A stretch of DNA of 64,000 bases from Cyclobacteriaceae bacterium (GTDB lineage: Bacteria > Bacteroidota > Bacteroidia > Cytophagales > Cyclobacteriaceae). The notes under the pieces were generated by a model, which was not told where the DNA came from, made no database searches, and worked only from the letters and a program-made list of their open reading frames with translations. Every line of letters starts with the position of its first letter. The stretch's first letter is position 1. The stretch lies in contig CP075525.1 in the NCBI GenBank assembly GCA_025808415.1, positions 2,899,501-2,963,500 of the forward strand. The letters run 5' to 3'. The position numbers were made by a program, and so were the translations under genes. Positions 26,521 through 35,622 of this stretch are shown in pieces.

Positions 26521-27714
26521 ATGGACCAAGCTCAAGTACTCGCAGAAACTGTTGATATCCCTGTTGACCTGGAGGAGTTGTTGAATAAGCTCATCCATTT
26601 TTCTATGGAGCACGATTATTCCATGGCCGCCTGGCGACTGCCTGACTCGAACAATACGCATGTTATCCTTACCATAAAACCGGAATATTATCAGTTGGTT
26701 GACTCGTTCGAAGAAAACGGCCAAGGTTTTATTTTTCATCCCTTTGATCCTCATCAACCGGGCATCTTCATTAAATCGGATATTCATTTTGTGTTTGATA
26801 ACGGTAAACTTAAAACCGATGAACCGCTATCCGTCAAAGCCATGGAATGGCTGCTAAAGAATATTGCTGACCAGCCAGGCATTGACAGCAAACCCAAACT
26901 GCCTGAAGCAAGGGCTGTTAAACACCCCATAGATTTTTTAGAACTTGTACAGAAGAGCATAAACCAGATTGAACTTGGCCATGCTGAAAAAATCGTGCCT
27001 TCGCGTTGCAAAGCCATTGAACTTTCGCCAACATTTGATATTGCTGAAGCACTTGTACGAATGGAACGTGCTTATCCCAATGCATTGGTTTCATTTGTAT
27101 ATACCCCCAAATACGGTGCATGGCTGGGTGCTTCGCCTGAAATATTGGTAGCCGTTGAGAAGAATATTTTCCGCACCGTGGCATTGGCAGGTACACAACC
27201 CTACCAACCGGGAACAAACCTCAAACACGTTGCCTGGACACAGAAAGAAATTGAGGAGCAGGCATTGGTAAGCCGCTACATCATCAATTGTTTTAAAAAA
27301 ATAAGGCTAAGGGAGTTTGAAGAGCACGGGCCTAAAACTGTAGTGGCCGGAAACCTGATGCACCTGAAAACCGATTTCTCAGTGGATATGAAAGCCACCA
27401 ACTTTCCACAATTAGGCTCGGTTATGTTGCGACTCCTCCACCCCACTTCAGCGGTATGCGGTACTCCGTTAGAAACCACCCGTAAATTCCTGCTGGAACA
27501 AGAAGGTTATCCACGCGAGTTCTATTCCGGTTTTCTTGGCCCGGTAAACATGCAGGAAGGGAGTTATCTTTTTGTAAACCTGAGGTGCACAAAACTCTTT
27601 GCCGATCAAGCCTGGTTATATGCAGGCGCAGGCGTTACAGCCGACTCTGTTCCTGAAAAAGAATGGGAAGAAACAGAGATGAAAATGAATACCTTGCTTC
27701 AGGTTATCCGCTAA
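26521..27714 (+). CDS. menF: Isochorismate synthase (MenF/EntC type)
   Basis: The enzyme converts chorismate to isochorismate, the first dedicated menaquinone step. The 397-residue protein has the chorismate-binding domain in its C-terminal two-thirds: 'EKIVPSRCKAIEL' (the Lys general base region), 'YGAWLGASPEILVAV', 'TVALAGTQP', 'KEIEEQALV', 'SVMLRLLHPTSAVCGTP' and 'REFYSGFLGPVN'. It starts two bases after menI and is followed eight bases later by menD. Given this operon, MenF is preferred over siderophore EntC. Confidence 0.93.
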   Translation: MDQAQVLAETVDIPVDLEELLNKLIHFSMEHDYSMAAWRLPDSNNTHVILTIKPEYYQLVDSFEENGQGFIFHPFDPHQPGIFIKSDIHFVFDNGKLKTDEPLSVKAMEWLLKNIADQPGIDSKPKLPEARAVKHPIDFLELVQKSINQIELGHAEKIVPSRCKAIELSPTFDIAEALVRMERAYPNALVSFVYTPKYGAWLGASPEILVAVEKNIFRTVALAGTQPYQPGTNLKHVAWTQKEIEEQALVSRYIINCFKKIRLREFEEHGPKTVVAGNLMHLKTDFSVDMKATNFPQLGSVMLRLLHPTSAVCGTPLETTRKFLLEQEGYPREFYSGFLGPVNMQEGSYLFVNLRCTKLFADQAWLYAGAGVTADSVPEKEWEETEMKMNTLLQVIR

Positions 27715-27721
27715 AATTTGC

Positions 27722-29452
27722 ATGACACGTTTTCAGCCCATATATGATCTTGCCGAATTATGCGCTCGCAAGGGTTTGAAACATGTGGTCCTCTCCCCCG
27801 GCTCCCGTTGTGCCCCACTAACGCTTGCTTTTACCCGACATCCTCAATTGAATTGTAAAATTTTCAGTGACGAGCGAACCGCTGCATTCACGGGGTTAGG
27901 CATGGCGCAGCAAACCAAACAAGCCTCCGTACTGCTGTGCACCTCTGGCACAGCGGTATATAATTTTGCCCCGGCTGTGGCCGAGGCCTGCTTCTCAAAA
28001 ACACCACTTTTGATTTTTACTGCCGATCGGCCAACGGAATGGATTGGTCAACAGGATGGCCAGACCATTTACCAGGAAAATATTTTCGGAAAACATGTAA
28101 AGAGGTCTTTTCAACTCCCACAGGATTACGAACACCCCGACAGCATGTGGGCCATTAACCGGATTGTAAATGAAGCCATTAACGAAGCCCATGCGCATCC
28201 GCAAGGGCCGGTGCATATCAATGCCCCGTTTCGCGAGCCTTTATACCCTAACGCTTCAGAAGATTTTACTTATACCAAATCCGTTCGTACAATCGAACCT
28301 GCACAAAGCGAGCTGAGTTTGGCAAAAGGTTTGCGTAAACAACTTGCAAAGGAACTTGAAGGTTACAACAAAGTATTGATGGTTGCCGGACAGCAAACGT
28401 ATCATGAACCCACAGCTAAGTTACTCGAACAGGTTTGCCGCAAACATAATCTGCCCCTTGCCGGGGATGTCATTTCCAACTTACATCTCGTTGAAGATTT
28501 AATAAGGCATGCCGATTTGTTTTTGGGACAAGCCACGGATGAAATCAGAAAATCACTTCAACCGGAATTATTGATTACGTTTGGTGAATCGGTAATTTCA
28601 AAGAACTTAAAGCTTTTTCTTCGCCAGTTTCCAGCACAGGCACATTGGCATATACAACCTGCGGGCATCCCTGCCGATAGCTTTCAAAGCCTGACACGCA
28701 TTATCCATACCGAACCCGCTGAGTTTTTCAATTTCCTGGATTCACTCGACAGCCCGGGAAATTTCGGTCAACAAAAAAAGAGCAATTATCAAAAACTTTG
28801 GAGTGTAGAAGAGTGGAAGACCGAGCGCTTGCTAAAAGAATTCTTTCCACAGGAAAACTGTGGCGAACTTGAATTGGTGAAAGAAATCCTGCAACAACTC
28901 CCTTCACCCTGCAACCTTCACCTGGCCAACTCCATGAGCGTGCGCTATGCCAACTTTATCGGTCTTACCGCTGCACAAAAAGGCATTGAGGTATTCAGCA
29001 ACCGGGGCACCAGCGGCATAGATGGTTGCACCAGTACCGCAGTGGGGCATTCCCTGGCCACAGAGTCACCAACTATTTTAATTACCGGTGACATGGCTTT
29101 TTTCTATGACCGCAATGCCTTCTGGCATAATTACCTGATTCCGAACTTCAGGGCAGTTGTACTAAACAATCATGGCGGCACTATTTTTAACCTGATTGAC
29201 GGCCCCGCAGCCTTGCCCGAAGCGGGAGAGTACTTTGTAACCCGGCAAACCCTTTCAGCAAAAAAATTATGTGAAGAATTTGGATTCGATTACCTGAAAA
29301 TCGATAACAAAAGAAAAATAAAAAACACGCTCAAGGATTTTTTTGATTTTGATGGCAGCACAAAAATCCTGGAACTTGAAACCGAGCACGAGCTAAACAA
29401 AACTATTTTTGAGGAGTTAAAGAAGAAAATAAAATTAAGCTATGAATCTTAA
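27722..29452 (+). CDS. menD: 2-succinyl-5-enolpyruvyl-6-hydroxy-3-cyclohexene-1-carboxylate synthase (MenD)
   Basis: MenD is the thiamine-diphosphate enzyme joining isochorismate and 2-oxoglutarate. The 576-residue length is typical. Visible motifs are '[16 protein letters not shown]' (substrate loop), '[14 protein letters not shown]' with the cofactor-activating Glu, 'LLCTSGTA', and the C-terminal '[20 protein letters not shown]' through '[12 protein letters not shown]', which is the ThDP/Mg site of the G-D-(x)n-N type. The gene overlaps the menB start by 11 bases, indicating coupled translation. Confidence 0.96.
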   Translation: MTRFQPIYDLAELCARKGLKHVVLSPGSRCAPLTLAFTRHPQLNCKIFSDERTAAFTGLGMAQQTKQASVLLCTSGTAVYNFAPAVAEACFSKTPLLIFTADRPTEWIGQQDGQTIYQENIFGKHVKRSFQLPQDYEHPDSMWAINRIVNEAINEAHAHPQGPVHINAPFREPLYPNASEDFTYTKSVRTIEPAQSELSLAKGLRKQLAKELEGYNKVLMVAGQQTYHEPTAKLLEQVCRKHNLPLAGDVISNLHLVEDLIRHADLFLGQATDEIRKSLQPELLITFGESVISKNLKLFLRQFPAQAHWHIQPAGIPADSFQSLTRIIHTEPAEFFNFLDSLDSPGNFGQQKKSNYQKLWSVEEWKTERLLKEFFPQENCGELELVKEILQQLPSPCNLHLANSMSVRYANFIGLTAAQKGIEVFSNRGTSGIDGCTSTAVGHSLATESPTILITGDMAFFYDRNAFWHNYLIPNFRAVVLNNHGGTIFNLIDGPAALPEAGEYFVTRQTLSAKKLCEEFGFDYLKIDNKRKIKNTLKDFFDFDGSTKILELETEHELNKTIFEELKKKIKLSYES

Positions 29453-30266
29453 GTATCCCTGGAAACCGATTAAAGAGTACAAAGAAATTTTGTTCCATAA
29501 ATATGAAGGTATCGCCCGCATCAGCATAAACCGCCCACAGGTACACAATGCTTTCACACCCCTCACAGTGCAGGAAATGATTGATGCCATGTACATCTGC
29601 CGTGAGGATGCAGACATTCGTGTAGTGGTTTTAACCGGTGAAGGTGGCAAAGCCTTTTGCAGTGGTGGCGACCAGAGTGTTCGCGGGCATGGTGGATACG
29701 TTGGACAGGATGCCACGCCTCGCCTCAATGTGCTTGATCTACAAAAGCTGATTCGTTCAATTCCTAAACCGGTTATTGCAGCCGTGGCCGGCTGGGCTAT
29801 TGGCGGTGGACATGTACTGCATGTGGTTTGCGATCTTTCCATCGCTGCTGAAAATGCACGCTTTGGCCAGACGGGTCCAAAAGTGGGTAGTTTCGATGGG
29901 GGTTTCGGTGCCTCCTACTTGGCCAGGATTGTAGGACAGAAAAAAGCGCGTGAAATCTGGTACTTGTGCGATCAGTATGATGCACAGGAAGCACTTCACA
30001 TGGGACTTGTAAACAAAGTTGTTCCGCTGGATCAACTCGAAGAAACCTATGTTGCCTGGTGCAAAAAAATTATCGCTAAAAGTCCGTTGGCCATACGCAT
30101 GTTAAAAGCCTCGTTCAATGCCGAGCTTGACGGACAGGCCGGAATTCAGGAACTGGCCGGCAATGCAACGCTTCTTTACTACCTTAGTGACGAAGCCAAA
30201 GAAGGCAAGAATGCCTTTTTAGAAAAGCGCGAGCCTAACTGGGATAAATTTCCTAAATTCCCGTAA
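29442..30266 (+). CDS. menB: 1,4-dihydroxy-2-naphthoyl-CoA synthase (MenB)
   Basis: MenB closes the second ring of the naphthoquinone from o-succinylbenzoyl-CoA. The 274-residue crotonase-fold protein shows '[17 protein letters not shown]', '[14 protein letters not shown]' with the oxyanion-hole Gly, '[19 protein letters not shown]', '[21 protein letters not shown]', and a C-terminal '[20 protein letters not shown]'. The [11 protein letters not shown] segment is diagnostic for MenB among crotonases. It starts inside the last codons of menD. Confidence 0.96.
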   Translation: MNLKYPWKPIKEYKEILFHKYEGIARISINRPQVHNAFTPLTVQEMIDAMYICREDADIRVVVLTGEGGKAFCSGGDQSVRGHGGYVGQDATPRLNVLDLQKLIRSIPKPVIAAVAGWAIGGGHVLHVVCDLSIAAENARFGQTGPKVGSFDGGFGASYLARIVGQKKAREIWYLCDQYDAQEALHMGLVNKVVPLDQLEETYVAWCKKIIAKSPLAIRMLKASFNAELDGQAGIQELAGNATLLYYLSDEAKEGKNAFLEKREPNWDKFPKFP

Positions 30267-30282
30267 CGCAGAAAGTAAATTT

Positions 30283-30651
30283 ATGGACATCCAAAAGCGC
30301 GAAATCTATCGTTCCATTGCCGAAGTGGCGTACGTTATTGCAAAGGCCGATAAAGGGTTAAGTTCAACTGAACGCATGGCTTTCAACGATATTATCCAAA
30401 AAGAACTCGATTACGATTCATGGGTGGCCCAAAGCAGATTTGAGTTATTGGATGAAGTTACCCAGCCCTCGCTTGAAGATGCCTACAAAGAGGCAATGAT
30501 GGATTTCAAGAAGTATAAAAGTAACCTCACCCCTGAACTTAAAGAGAAGGCAAAGCGCGTTGTCAAGCAGGTGGCCGAATCGTGTTGCGGTTTCTCAGCC
30601 AAAGAAGCTTTGATACTAACCCGGTTTGAGCGCGACCTTGATGACTTGTAA
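30283..30651 (+). CDS. Small TerB-like helical protein within the men operon
   Basis: The 122-residue cytoplasmic protein is all-helical, with an N-terminal 'VAYVIAKADKGLSSTERMAFNDII' that resembles the Asp-rich metal-binding segment of TerB/DjlA-type domains. The Cys pair 'ESCCGF' lies near residue 100. It sits 16 bases after menB and 12 before menE, so it is likely co-expressed with menaquinone genes. No enzymatic motif is visible. The TerB relation is tentative, and a role in quinone synthesis is unproven. Confidence 0.7.
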   Translation: MDIQKREIYRSIAEVAYVIAKADKGLSSTERMAFNDIIQKELDYDSWVAQSRFELLDEVTQPSLEDAYKEAMMDFKKYKSNLTPELKEKAKRVVKQVAESCCGFSAKEALILTRFERDLDDL

Positions 30652-30663
30652 ACGACACCTGAT

Positions 30664-31779
30664 GTGAACTATCCTTTTGATTCCATCTGGATTAACCAAG
30701 GTGAAGTTTCGATCGATGCCTTATGTAGCGGCAATGCGAAAGCAGTATCTGAATTCGAAGCATCAACTTTTAGTTTCATAGCGGCATGGTTGTCGGGGGG
30801 GAATGAGTTCACTCTGCAAACAAGCGGCTCCACGGGTTCACCCAAAAGCATAACCTTTACCCGTAATCAGTTGAAGGCCAGCGCTGCCCGAACGGTAAAT
30901 GCACTTGGTTTGAGACCGGGCATTACTGCTTTGGTATGCCTGAACACGAAGTACGTTGCCGGTAAAATGATGCTGGTGAGGGCGCTGGAACATCAGATGA
31001 AAATTATAGCCGTTGGTCCCTCCTCAGACCCTTTTCGGCAAATACCCGAAGATTTTCAAATAGATTTCGTGGCCGTGGCCCCGCTCCAACTTCAAACCCT
31101 GGTAGACAACCCTCTGTACACAAACAGGTTGAACACCATGAAAGCAATATTGGTAGGTGGTGCAACCGTAAACCTGAAATTAAAGGCCAGTATAAATTCC
31201 TTAGCATGCCCGGTTTACGAGACTTTTGGCATGACGGAAACCCTTTCTAATATCGCCCTTAAACGCCTGAACCCTACCGAGGCTTCAGATCTTTTTATTC
31301 CCTTACCCGGGGTAACACTTTCACTGGATAGCCGGGGCTGCCTGGTCGTAACTGACCCTATTCAACCTGACGCGATAATCACCAATGATGTGGTTCAAAT
31401 CCATGAAAACGGCTTTCAGTGGTTAGGTCGGGCTGATAATGTCATCAATTCAGGTGGGGTTAAAATTTATGCGGAATTTGTGGAATCTTTGCTGGAAGTG
31501 GCATTCCAAAACCTCTCAGTTCGCTATAACTACTTCATTGGTAGGCTTCCAGATAACCAATTGGGGGAACTTGTAGCCTTATATATAGAAGGCCATTACC
31601 TCGACCTAAACGACCTCATTAAATTAAAGGAAGCTGTTGCGTCTATTCCTGAAAAATTCCAAAGGCCTCGAAAAATTGTGCTTATTGCCAGCTTCCAATA
31701 TACACCAACGGGTAAAATCACCCGAAAAAGCACTATGGATGGCCCAATAATGCCCGTTAAGCAAATAATAACCCTCTAA
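30664..31779 (+). CDS. menE: o-Succinylbenzoate-CoA ligase (MenE), short AMP-binding form
   Basis: MenE activates o-succinylbenzoate with ATP and CoA for MenB. The 371-residue protein uses GTG 30664 as start. It has the P-loop 'LQTSGSTGSPKSITFTRNQ' (near residue 55), 'VYETFGMTETLSNIAL' (A5-like motif), 'FQWLGRADNVINSGGVKIY' (the D-x6-G-x-K hinge) and 'TPTGKITRKS' with the catalytic Lys. It is about 100 residues shorter than the Gram-positive MenE, because the N-terminal domain is reduced, as is usual for Bacteroidota. Being last in the men operon supports the specificity. menA, menC and menH are not in the window. Confidence 0.9.
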   Translation: MNYPFDSIWINQGEVSIDALCSGNAKAVSEFEASTFSFIAAWLSGGNEFTLQTSGSTGSPKSITFTRNQLKASAARTVNALGLRPGITALVCLNTKYVAGKMMLVRALEHQMKIIAVGPSSDPFRQIPEDFQIDFVAVAPLQLQTLVDNPLYTNRLNTMKAILVGGATVNLKLKASINSLACPVYETFGMTETLSNIALKRLNPTEASDLFIPLPGVTLSLDSRGCLVVTDPIQPDAIITNDVVQIHENGFQWLGRADNVINSGGVKIYAEFVESLLEVAFQNLSVRYNYFIGRLPDNQLGELVALYIEGHYLDLNDLIKLKEAVASIPEKFQRPRKIVLIASFQYTPTGKITRKSTMDGPIMPVKQIITL

Positions 31780-31798
31780 TAACCCTCTAATAACCTTC
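31766..31798 (+). repeat. Tandem 11-bp repeat across the menE stop codon
   Basis: Three adjacent copies of TAATAACCCTC occur, the last with one change (TAATAACCTTC). The first copy encodes the last menE residues and the second supplies its stop codon (31777-31779). A further partial ATAACCCTC follows at 31801. The unit length is not a multiple of three, so a gain or loss of one copy would change the menE C-terminus only slightly. Confidence 0.8.
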
Positions 31799-31903
31799 GC
31801 ATAACCCTCTCCGCAGGCTTTAAAATTAATTTTGAAGGTAATTCAGTTTACCTTTTACAGGCAAAACGAATGGAGTGTGGCTTCAATAAATAGAAATTTT
31901 TAG

Positions 31904-31911
31904 TAAGTTTG
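31904..31911 (+). promoter_or_regulatory. Putative -7 box for the exopolysaccharide cluster
   Basis: TAAGTTTG is an exact TAnnTTTG match 81 bases upstream of the receiver gene. A second match, TAATTTTG, occurs at 31827-31834. Neither has a good -33 TTTG at the right spacing. The 212-base gap between menE and the receiver gene holds no ORF. Confidence 0.35.
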
Positions 31912-31991
31912 TTTGTCTATAGGTTTTGGCTTTAAATCCCCGCCTTTAATCCAGGGCTTTAAAGCACGTTTGTTTTACTTAACTGTGAACC

Positions 31992-32375
31992 ATGAAGAAG
32001 GTATTGGTCATCGAAGATGACGAACCTTTGTGCTGGCTGCTGGAGAAAATCCTCGGCACCAAGTACGAAGTTATTATCATGAATGATGGCATGGAAGCAC
32101 TCTCCTGGCTTTCATCCGGAAATACTCCTGACTTGATTATTTCCGACATTCGAATGCCCTCGCTGGATGGTGTACAACTGTTAGAAAACCTGAAGCAAAG
32201 TGGATTGTATAAAGATATTCCTGTTATAATTTTGTCTAGCTTTGAAGACCCAAGAAAAAGAAAAGAATGTCTCGATCTTGGCGCAGTAGATTACTTTATA
32301 AAACCCTTTGAACCCCAGCATTTGGTGAGCCGGGTAAAAGAGATTTTTTTAAAACCTCTCATCACTAAAAAATGA
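31992..32375 (+). CDS. Stand-alone receiver-domain response regulator
   Basis: The 127-residue protein is a single receiver domain: acidic pair in 'VIEDDEP', phospho-acceptor Asp52 in 'LIISDIRMPSLDG', Ser/Thr switch in 'VIILSSFEDP' and Lys in 'DYFIKPFEP'. No output domain is attached. It overlaps the sugar-transferase fusion by four bases (ATGA), so it may control that enzyme or the polysaccharide cluster by protein contact. No kinase gene is adjacent. Confidence 0.94.
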   Translation: MKKVLVIEDDEPLCWLLEKILGTKYEVIIMNDGMEALSWLSSGNTPDLIISDIRMPSLDGVQLLENLKQSGLYKDIPVIILSSFEDPRKRKECLDLGAVDYFIKPFEPQHLVSRVKEIFLKPLITKK

Positions 32376-33490
32376 GTGCCGATACCCTGAAAATATCAGC
32401 AAATCCTACCCCTGTATTTGGCCAGGAGGCAGAATTACAAATTCCTGAAAAACAATTGGTGACTTACTATATTGTTAAAATCAAAGCCAAATACAGCGTT
32501 CAGTTCGAAGACTTTCAGCTAGACAACACATTTATTTCGTTTTTGACGGCTGATGATGCTGTTCAAAAAATCACTAACGAAACAATCAAGCCTTCTGCGG
32601 TATTTGTTGATGCCGATGCGGACAAAGAACAATTACAAAATCTGCACGACACATTGGCCGCGCATTGCATACCTTATATTTTATTCACCGGCAAGTTCGA
32701 TCCTGAAGCCAAATGCAAAGCCGAACAATTGCATGTTGATGACTACTTGTTTGGCGCAATCAACTACAGCTTGCTGAAGCGCATCGATATTATCAGGAAA
32801 CTAAAAATCTACAAGGCTAATCGCGAGAGCATATTAAAATCGCAGCGACCCAAAACAATACCAAAAGTTAAGTTATGGAGATTGAAGCGTACAGTGGATA
32901 TTGCAGCAGCGCTTTCAGCGATTATAATACTTTCCCCTGTGCTTCTGCTCATTGCCTTAATCATAAAACTGGAATCGAAGGGGCCAGTGTTTTATATTTC
33001 AAAACGTGCCGGAGCCGGTTACAAAATTTTTGATTTCTATAAATTCCGCTCCATGCGTGCGGGAGCTGATCAGGAACTGAAAAAATTCGCAGCGCTTAAC
33101 CAGTATGGCACGGATGAGAGCGATACTGTATTCTTTAAAATCAAGGATGATCCCAGGATTACTAAATTTGGTATGTTCCTTCGCAAAACCAGTCTGGACG
33201 AGATACCCCAATTGCTGAATGTACTGAAAGGCGACATGTCACTAGTGGGCAACCGTCCACTGCCATTATATGAGGCAGAGAAGTTGACTAAGGATCAAAT
33301 CGCCTGGCGCTTTTTGGCCCCTGCAGGTTTAACCGGACTTTGGCAGATTACCAAGCGTGGCAAAGATGACATGTCGCCTGAAGAGCGTATACAACTGGAT
33401 ATGGAATACGCGATGAACAATTCCTTCTTAGGGGATATGAAGATTATTTTTAAAACGTTTCCTGCTTTGTTGCAAAAGGAGAAGGTTTAA
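32372..33490 (+). CDS. Exopolysaccharide-initiating sugar-1-phosphate transferase with N-terminal pseudo-receiver
   Basis: The C-terminal part (about residues 165-372) is a bacterial sugar transferase (PF02397-like). It has a membrane helix 'VDIAAALSAIIILSPVLLLIALIIK', then 'KLESKGPVFYISKRAGAGYKIFDFYKFRSM' and 'DDPRITKFGMFLRKTSLDEIPQLLNVLKGDMSLVGNRP', which carry the conserved Lys/Arg/Asp-Glu residues. It should transfer a sugar phosphate to undecaprenyl phosphate. The N-terminal 160 residues look like a degenerate receiver ('AVFVDADADKEQ' strand, 'IPYILFTGKFD', 'DDYLFGAINYSLLKRI') in which the usual K-P is replaced by F-G. The fusion and the overlapping true receiver gene suggest phospho-dependent regulation; that is inference. 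Confidence 0.88.
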   Translation: MSADTLKISANPTPVFGQEAELQIPEKQLVTYYIVKIKAKYSVQFEDFQLDNTFISFLTADDAVQKITNETIKPSAVFVDADADKEQLQNLHDTLAAHCIPYILFTGKFDPEAKCKAEQLHVDDYLFGAINYSLLKRIDIIRKLKIYKANRESILKSQRPKTIPKVKLWRLKRTVDIAAALSAIIILSPVLLLIALIIKLESKGPVFYISKRAGAGYKIFDFYKFRSMRAGADQELKKFAALNQYGTDESDTVFFKIKDDPRITKFGMFLRKTSLDEIPQLLNVLKGDMSLVGNRPLPLYEAEKLTKDQIAWRFLAPAGLTGLWQITKRGKDDMSPEERIQLDMEYAMNNSFLGDMKIIFKTFPALLQKEKV

Positions 33491-33517
33491 CCGTAAATCT
33501 GAGTCCTGGATCTCTCC

Positions 33518-34696
33518 ATGTTTGAACTACTGATTTTTGTATTCTTTTGCATCAACACGTTATACGTATTGGCCCTCGCTATTGCAGGCCATCTTTATAA
33601 AAAAAAAAATGTTCCGAGTTCAACTTCATTCAAAAGGATTGCCATACTCGTTCCGAGTTATAAGGAAGATAAAGTAATAATCCACACCACCAACGAACTC
33701 CTGAAGCTTGATTACCCAAAATCAAGTTATGATGTTGTTGTTATAGCCGATTCATTGCAAAAAGAAACACTAGAAACACTTAAATCCACCGATGCGATTG
33801 TAATCCCGGTAGTTTTTGACAAGAGCATGAAGAGCAGGTCACTTAATTATGCCTTTTCACAAATCGATGAAAGCTATGACATTGCCATTATTGCTGATGC
33901 CGACAACATACTTTCCAAGAACTTTTTAAAAGATATAAATGATCTGTTCAATGCCGGTTTTATAATTATACAAGCTCAACGAGTGGCCAAAAACTTAAAT
34001 ACCCCTATGGCAATGCTGGATGGAGTAAGTGAAGCCATTAACAATCACTTATTCAGGCAAGGAAGCAATGCATTGGGGCTTTCATCTGCCCTTATTGGGT
34101 CTGGCATGGCCTTTCCATTCAAATTATTGAAAGATAAAGTATCTAAAATTGATTCCGTTGTTGAAGATAGGGATTTACAACTCGCGCTACTTGAAAGTGG
34201 TTATACTGTAACCTATCAAAAGGGATTACTTCTATTTGATGAAAAGGTTGAGTCAGCGGAAGCCTACAAAAATCAACGAAGGAGATGGATAGCAGGGCAA
34301 TATTCCGTACTTATTAAAAATCTTAGTAAAGGTTTTCGAATGCTTTTAAAAGGAAATATTAATTTCTTTAATTCTGCTATTATTCAAAATATACTCCCAT
34401 CAAGAATTATCAGCCTGATCAGTCTTCTGTTCATTTGCATCTTCTTTACACTTTTATATCAGGATAAAGAAATCACGACCAGATGGTGTGCACTCACACT
34501 CGTTTATTTGCTAGCATTAACGGTATCAATACCGCGAATTTTCTTCACAAGGAAACTTCTAACATCAATGATTATCCTACCGATTGTAATTCTTAAAACT
34601 ATTCAATCTGTACTTCTGGCCAAAGGGTCTGGCAAAACATTTATCCATACCGAACACAAGCAAAGAGAAATCGACTCCACTTTCCTGCCAAAATGA
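33518..34696 (+). CDS. Membrane glycosyltransferase family 2 (processive-like)
   Basis: The 392-residue protein has an N-terminal helix (about 3-24), a GT-A catalytic domain with 'IAILVPSYKEDKVI', the D-A-D metal motif in 'IAIIADADNILS', acidic 'VVEDRDLQLAL' and the 'NQRRRWIAGQY' (Q-x-x-R-W) segment. Three C-terminal helices follow (about 290-310, 320-345 and 350-370). This layout is that of cellulose-synthase-like or NAG-type polymerases rather than simple side-chain transferases. It starts 27 bases after the sugar transferase and overlaps the next glycosyltransferase by four bases. Confidence 0.9.
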   Translation: MFELLIFVFFCINTLYVLALAIAGHLYKKKNVPSSTSFKRIAILVPSYKEDKVIIHTTNELLKLDYPKSSYDVVVIADSLQKETLETLKSTDAIVIPVVFDKSMKSRSLNYAFSQIDESYDIAIIADADNILSKNFLKDINDLFNAGFIIIQAQRVAKNLNTPMAMLDGVSEAINNHLFRQGSNALGLSSALIGSGMAFPFKLLKDKVSKIDSVVEDRDLQLALLESGYTVTYQKGLLLFDEKVESAEAYKNQRRRWIAGQYSVLIKNLSKGFRMLLKGNINFFNSAIIQNILPSRIISLISLLFICIFFTLLYQDKEITTRWCALTLVYLLALTVSIPRIFFTRKLLTSMIILPIVILKTIQSVLLAKGSGKTFIHTEHKQREIDSTFLPK

Positions 34697-35622
34697 ATCC
34701 CGGGCATCCTTTAATATCAATCATAACCATAAACTTTAATAACACAAAGGTAACGTGTGAATTCCTGGAATCCACAAAAAAGCTGACCTACAGGAATTTT
34801 GAAATTATTGTTGTTGACAACGCTTCGATTGAGAATCCTACTTCGATAATTTCTAAAAATTATCCAGATGTTAAGCTAATCGTAAACAAAAAAAACCTCG
34901 GGTTTTCAGGCGGCAACAATACTGGGATCGCAGTCGCACAGGGCGACTATATCTTTCTCGTAAATAATGACACTGAGGTTACACCGGATTTATTCGAGAA
35001 GTTGATTGCATCCTTTCAAAACGATAATTCAATTGGCCTTATCAGCCCAAAAATTAAGTATTTCTCCCATCCAGACATTATTCAATATGCAGGTTTCACT
35101 CCAATTAATCCATTCACAGGCCGAAACAAATGCATTGGCGACCATGAGATTGACCGAGGCCAACATGATACACCGGGCTATACACCTTATGCTCATGGTG
35201 CCGCTATGTTTTTAAAAAGAGAAGTAATTGAAAAGGCCGGAACAATGGCTGACTTGTTCTTTTTGTATTACGAAGAACTTGATTGGTCTGAACGGATTCG
35301 AAATGCAGGATACAGAATCTATTATGAGCCCCAGGCAACCATCTTCCACAAAGAATCATTATCTGTTGGTAAAAATTCTGTTTTAAAAACATATTACCTC
35401 ACACGTAACCGTATTCTCTTTATGCGAAGGAACGTGTCGGGGATTAAAAGCATTTTTTGGCCTTTTTTTCTGATCCTCATATCCTTTCCTAAGAATACCG
35501 TTAGCTTTATTATCAAAAAAGAGTTCGATCACCTGAAAGCATTTTACCAAGGGATTATATGGAACCTTACCCACTTTAAAAACGGAACCAAGAGATCATT
35601 CATCGCAAAACGAAACTCATGA
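34693..35622 (+). CDS. Glycosyltransferase family 2 (rhamnosyltransferase-like)
   Basis: The 309-residue GT2 begins 'ISIITINFNNTKVTCEFLES' and continues with 'IIVVDNASIENP', 'NLGFSGGNNTGI' and the metal motif region 'YIFLVNNDTEVTP'. 'YAHGAAMFLKREVI' and 'FFLYYEELDWSERIRNAGY' follow, a pattern typical of WbbL-type rhamnosyltransferases. The donor sugar cannot be fixed from sequence. It is coupled by ATGA overlaps to both neighbours and therefore belongs to the exopolysaccharide operon. Confidence 0.9.
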   Translation: MNPGHPLISIITINFNNTKVTCEFLESTKKLTYRNFEIIVVDNASIENPTSIISKNYPDVKLIVNKKNLGFSGGNNTGIAVAQGDYIFLVNNDTEVTPDLFEKLIASFQNDNSIGLISPKIKYFSHPDIIQYAGFTPINPFTGRNKCIGDHEIDRGQHDTPGYTPYAHGAAMFLKREVIEKAGTMADLFFLYYEELDWSERIRNAGYRIYYEPQATIFHKESLSVGKNSVLKTYYLTRNRILFMRRNVSGIKSIFWPFFLILISFPKNTVSFIIKKEFDHLKAFYQGIIWNLTHFKNGTKRSFIAKRNS

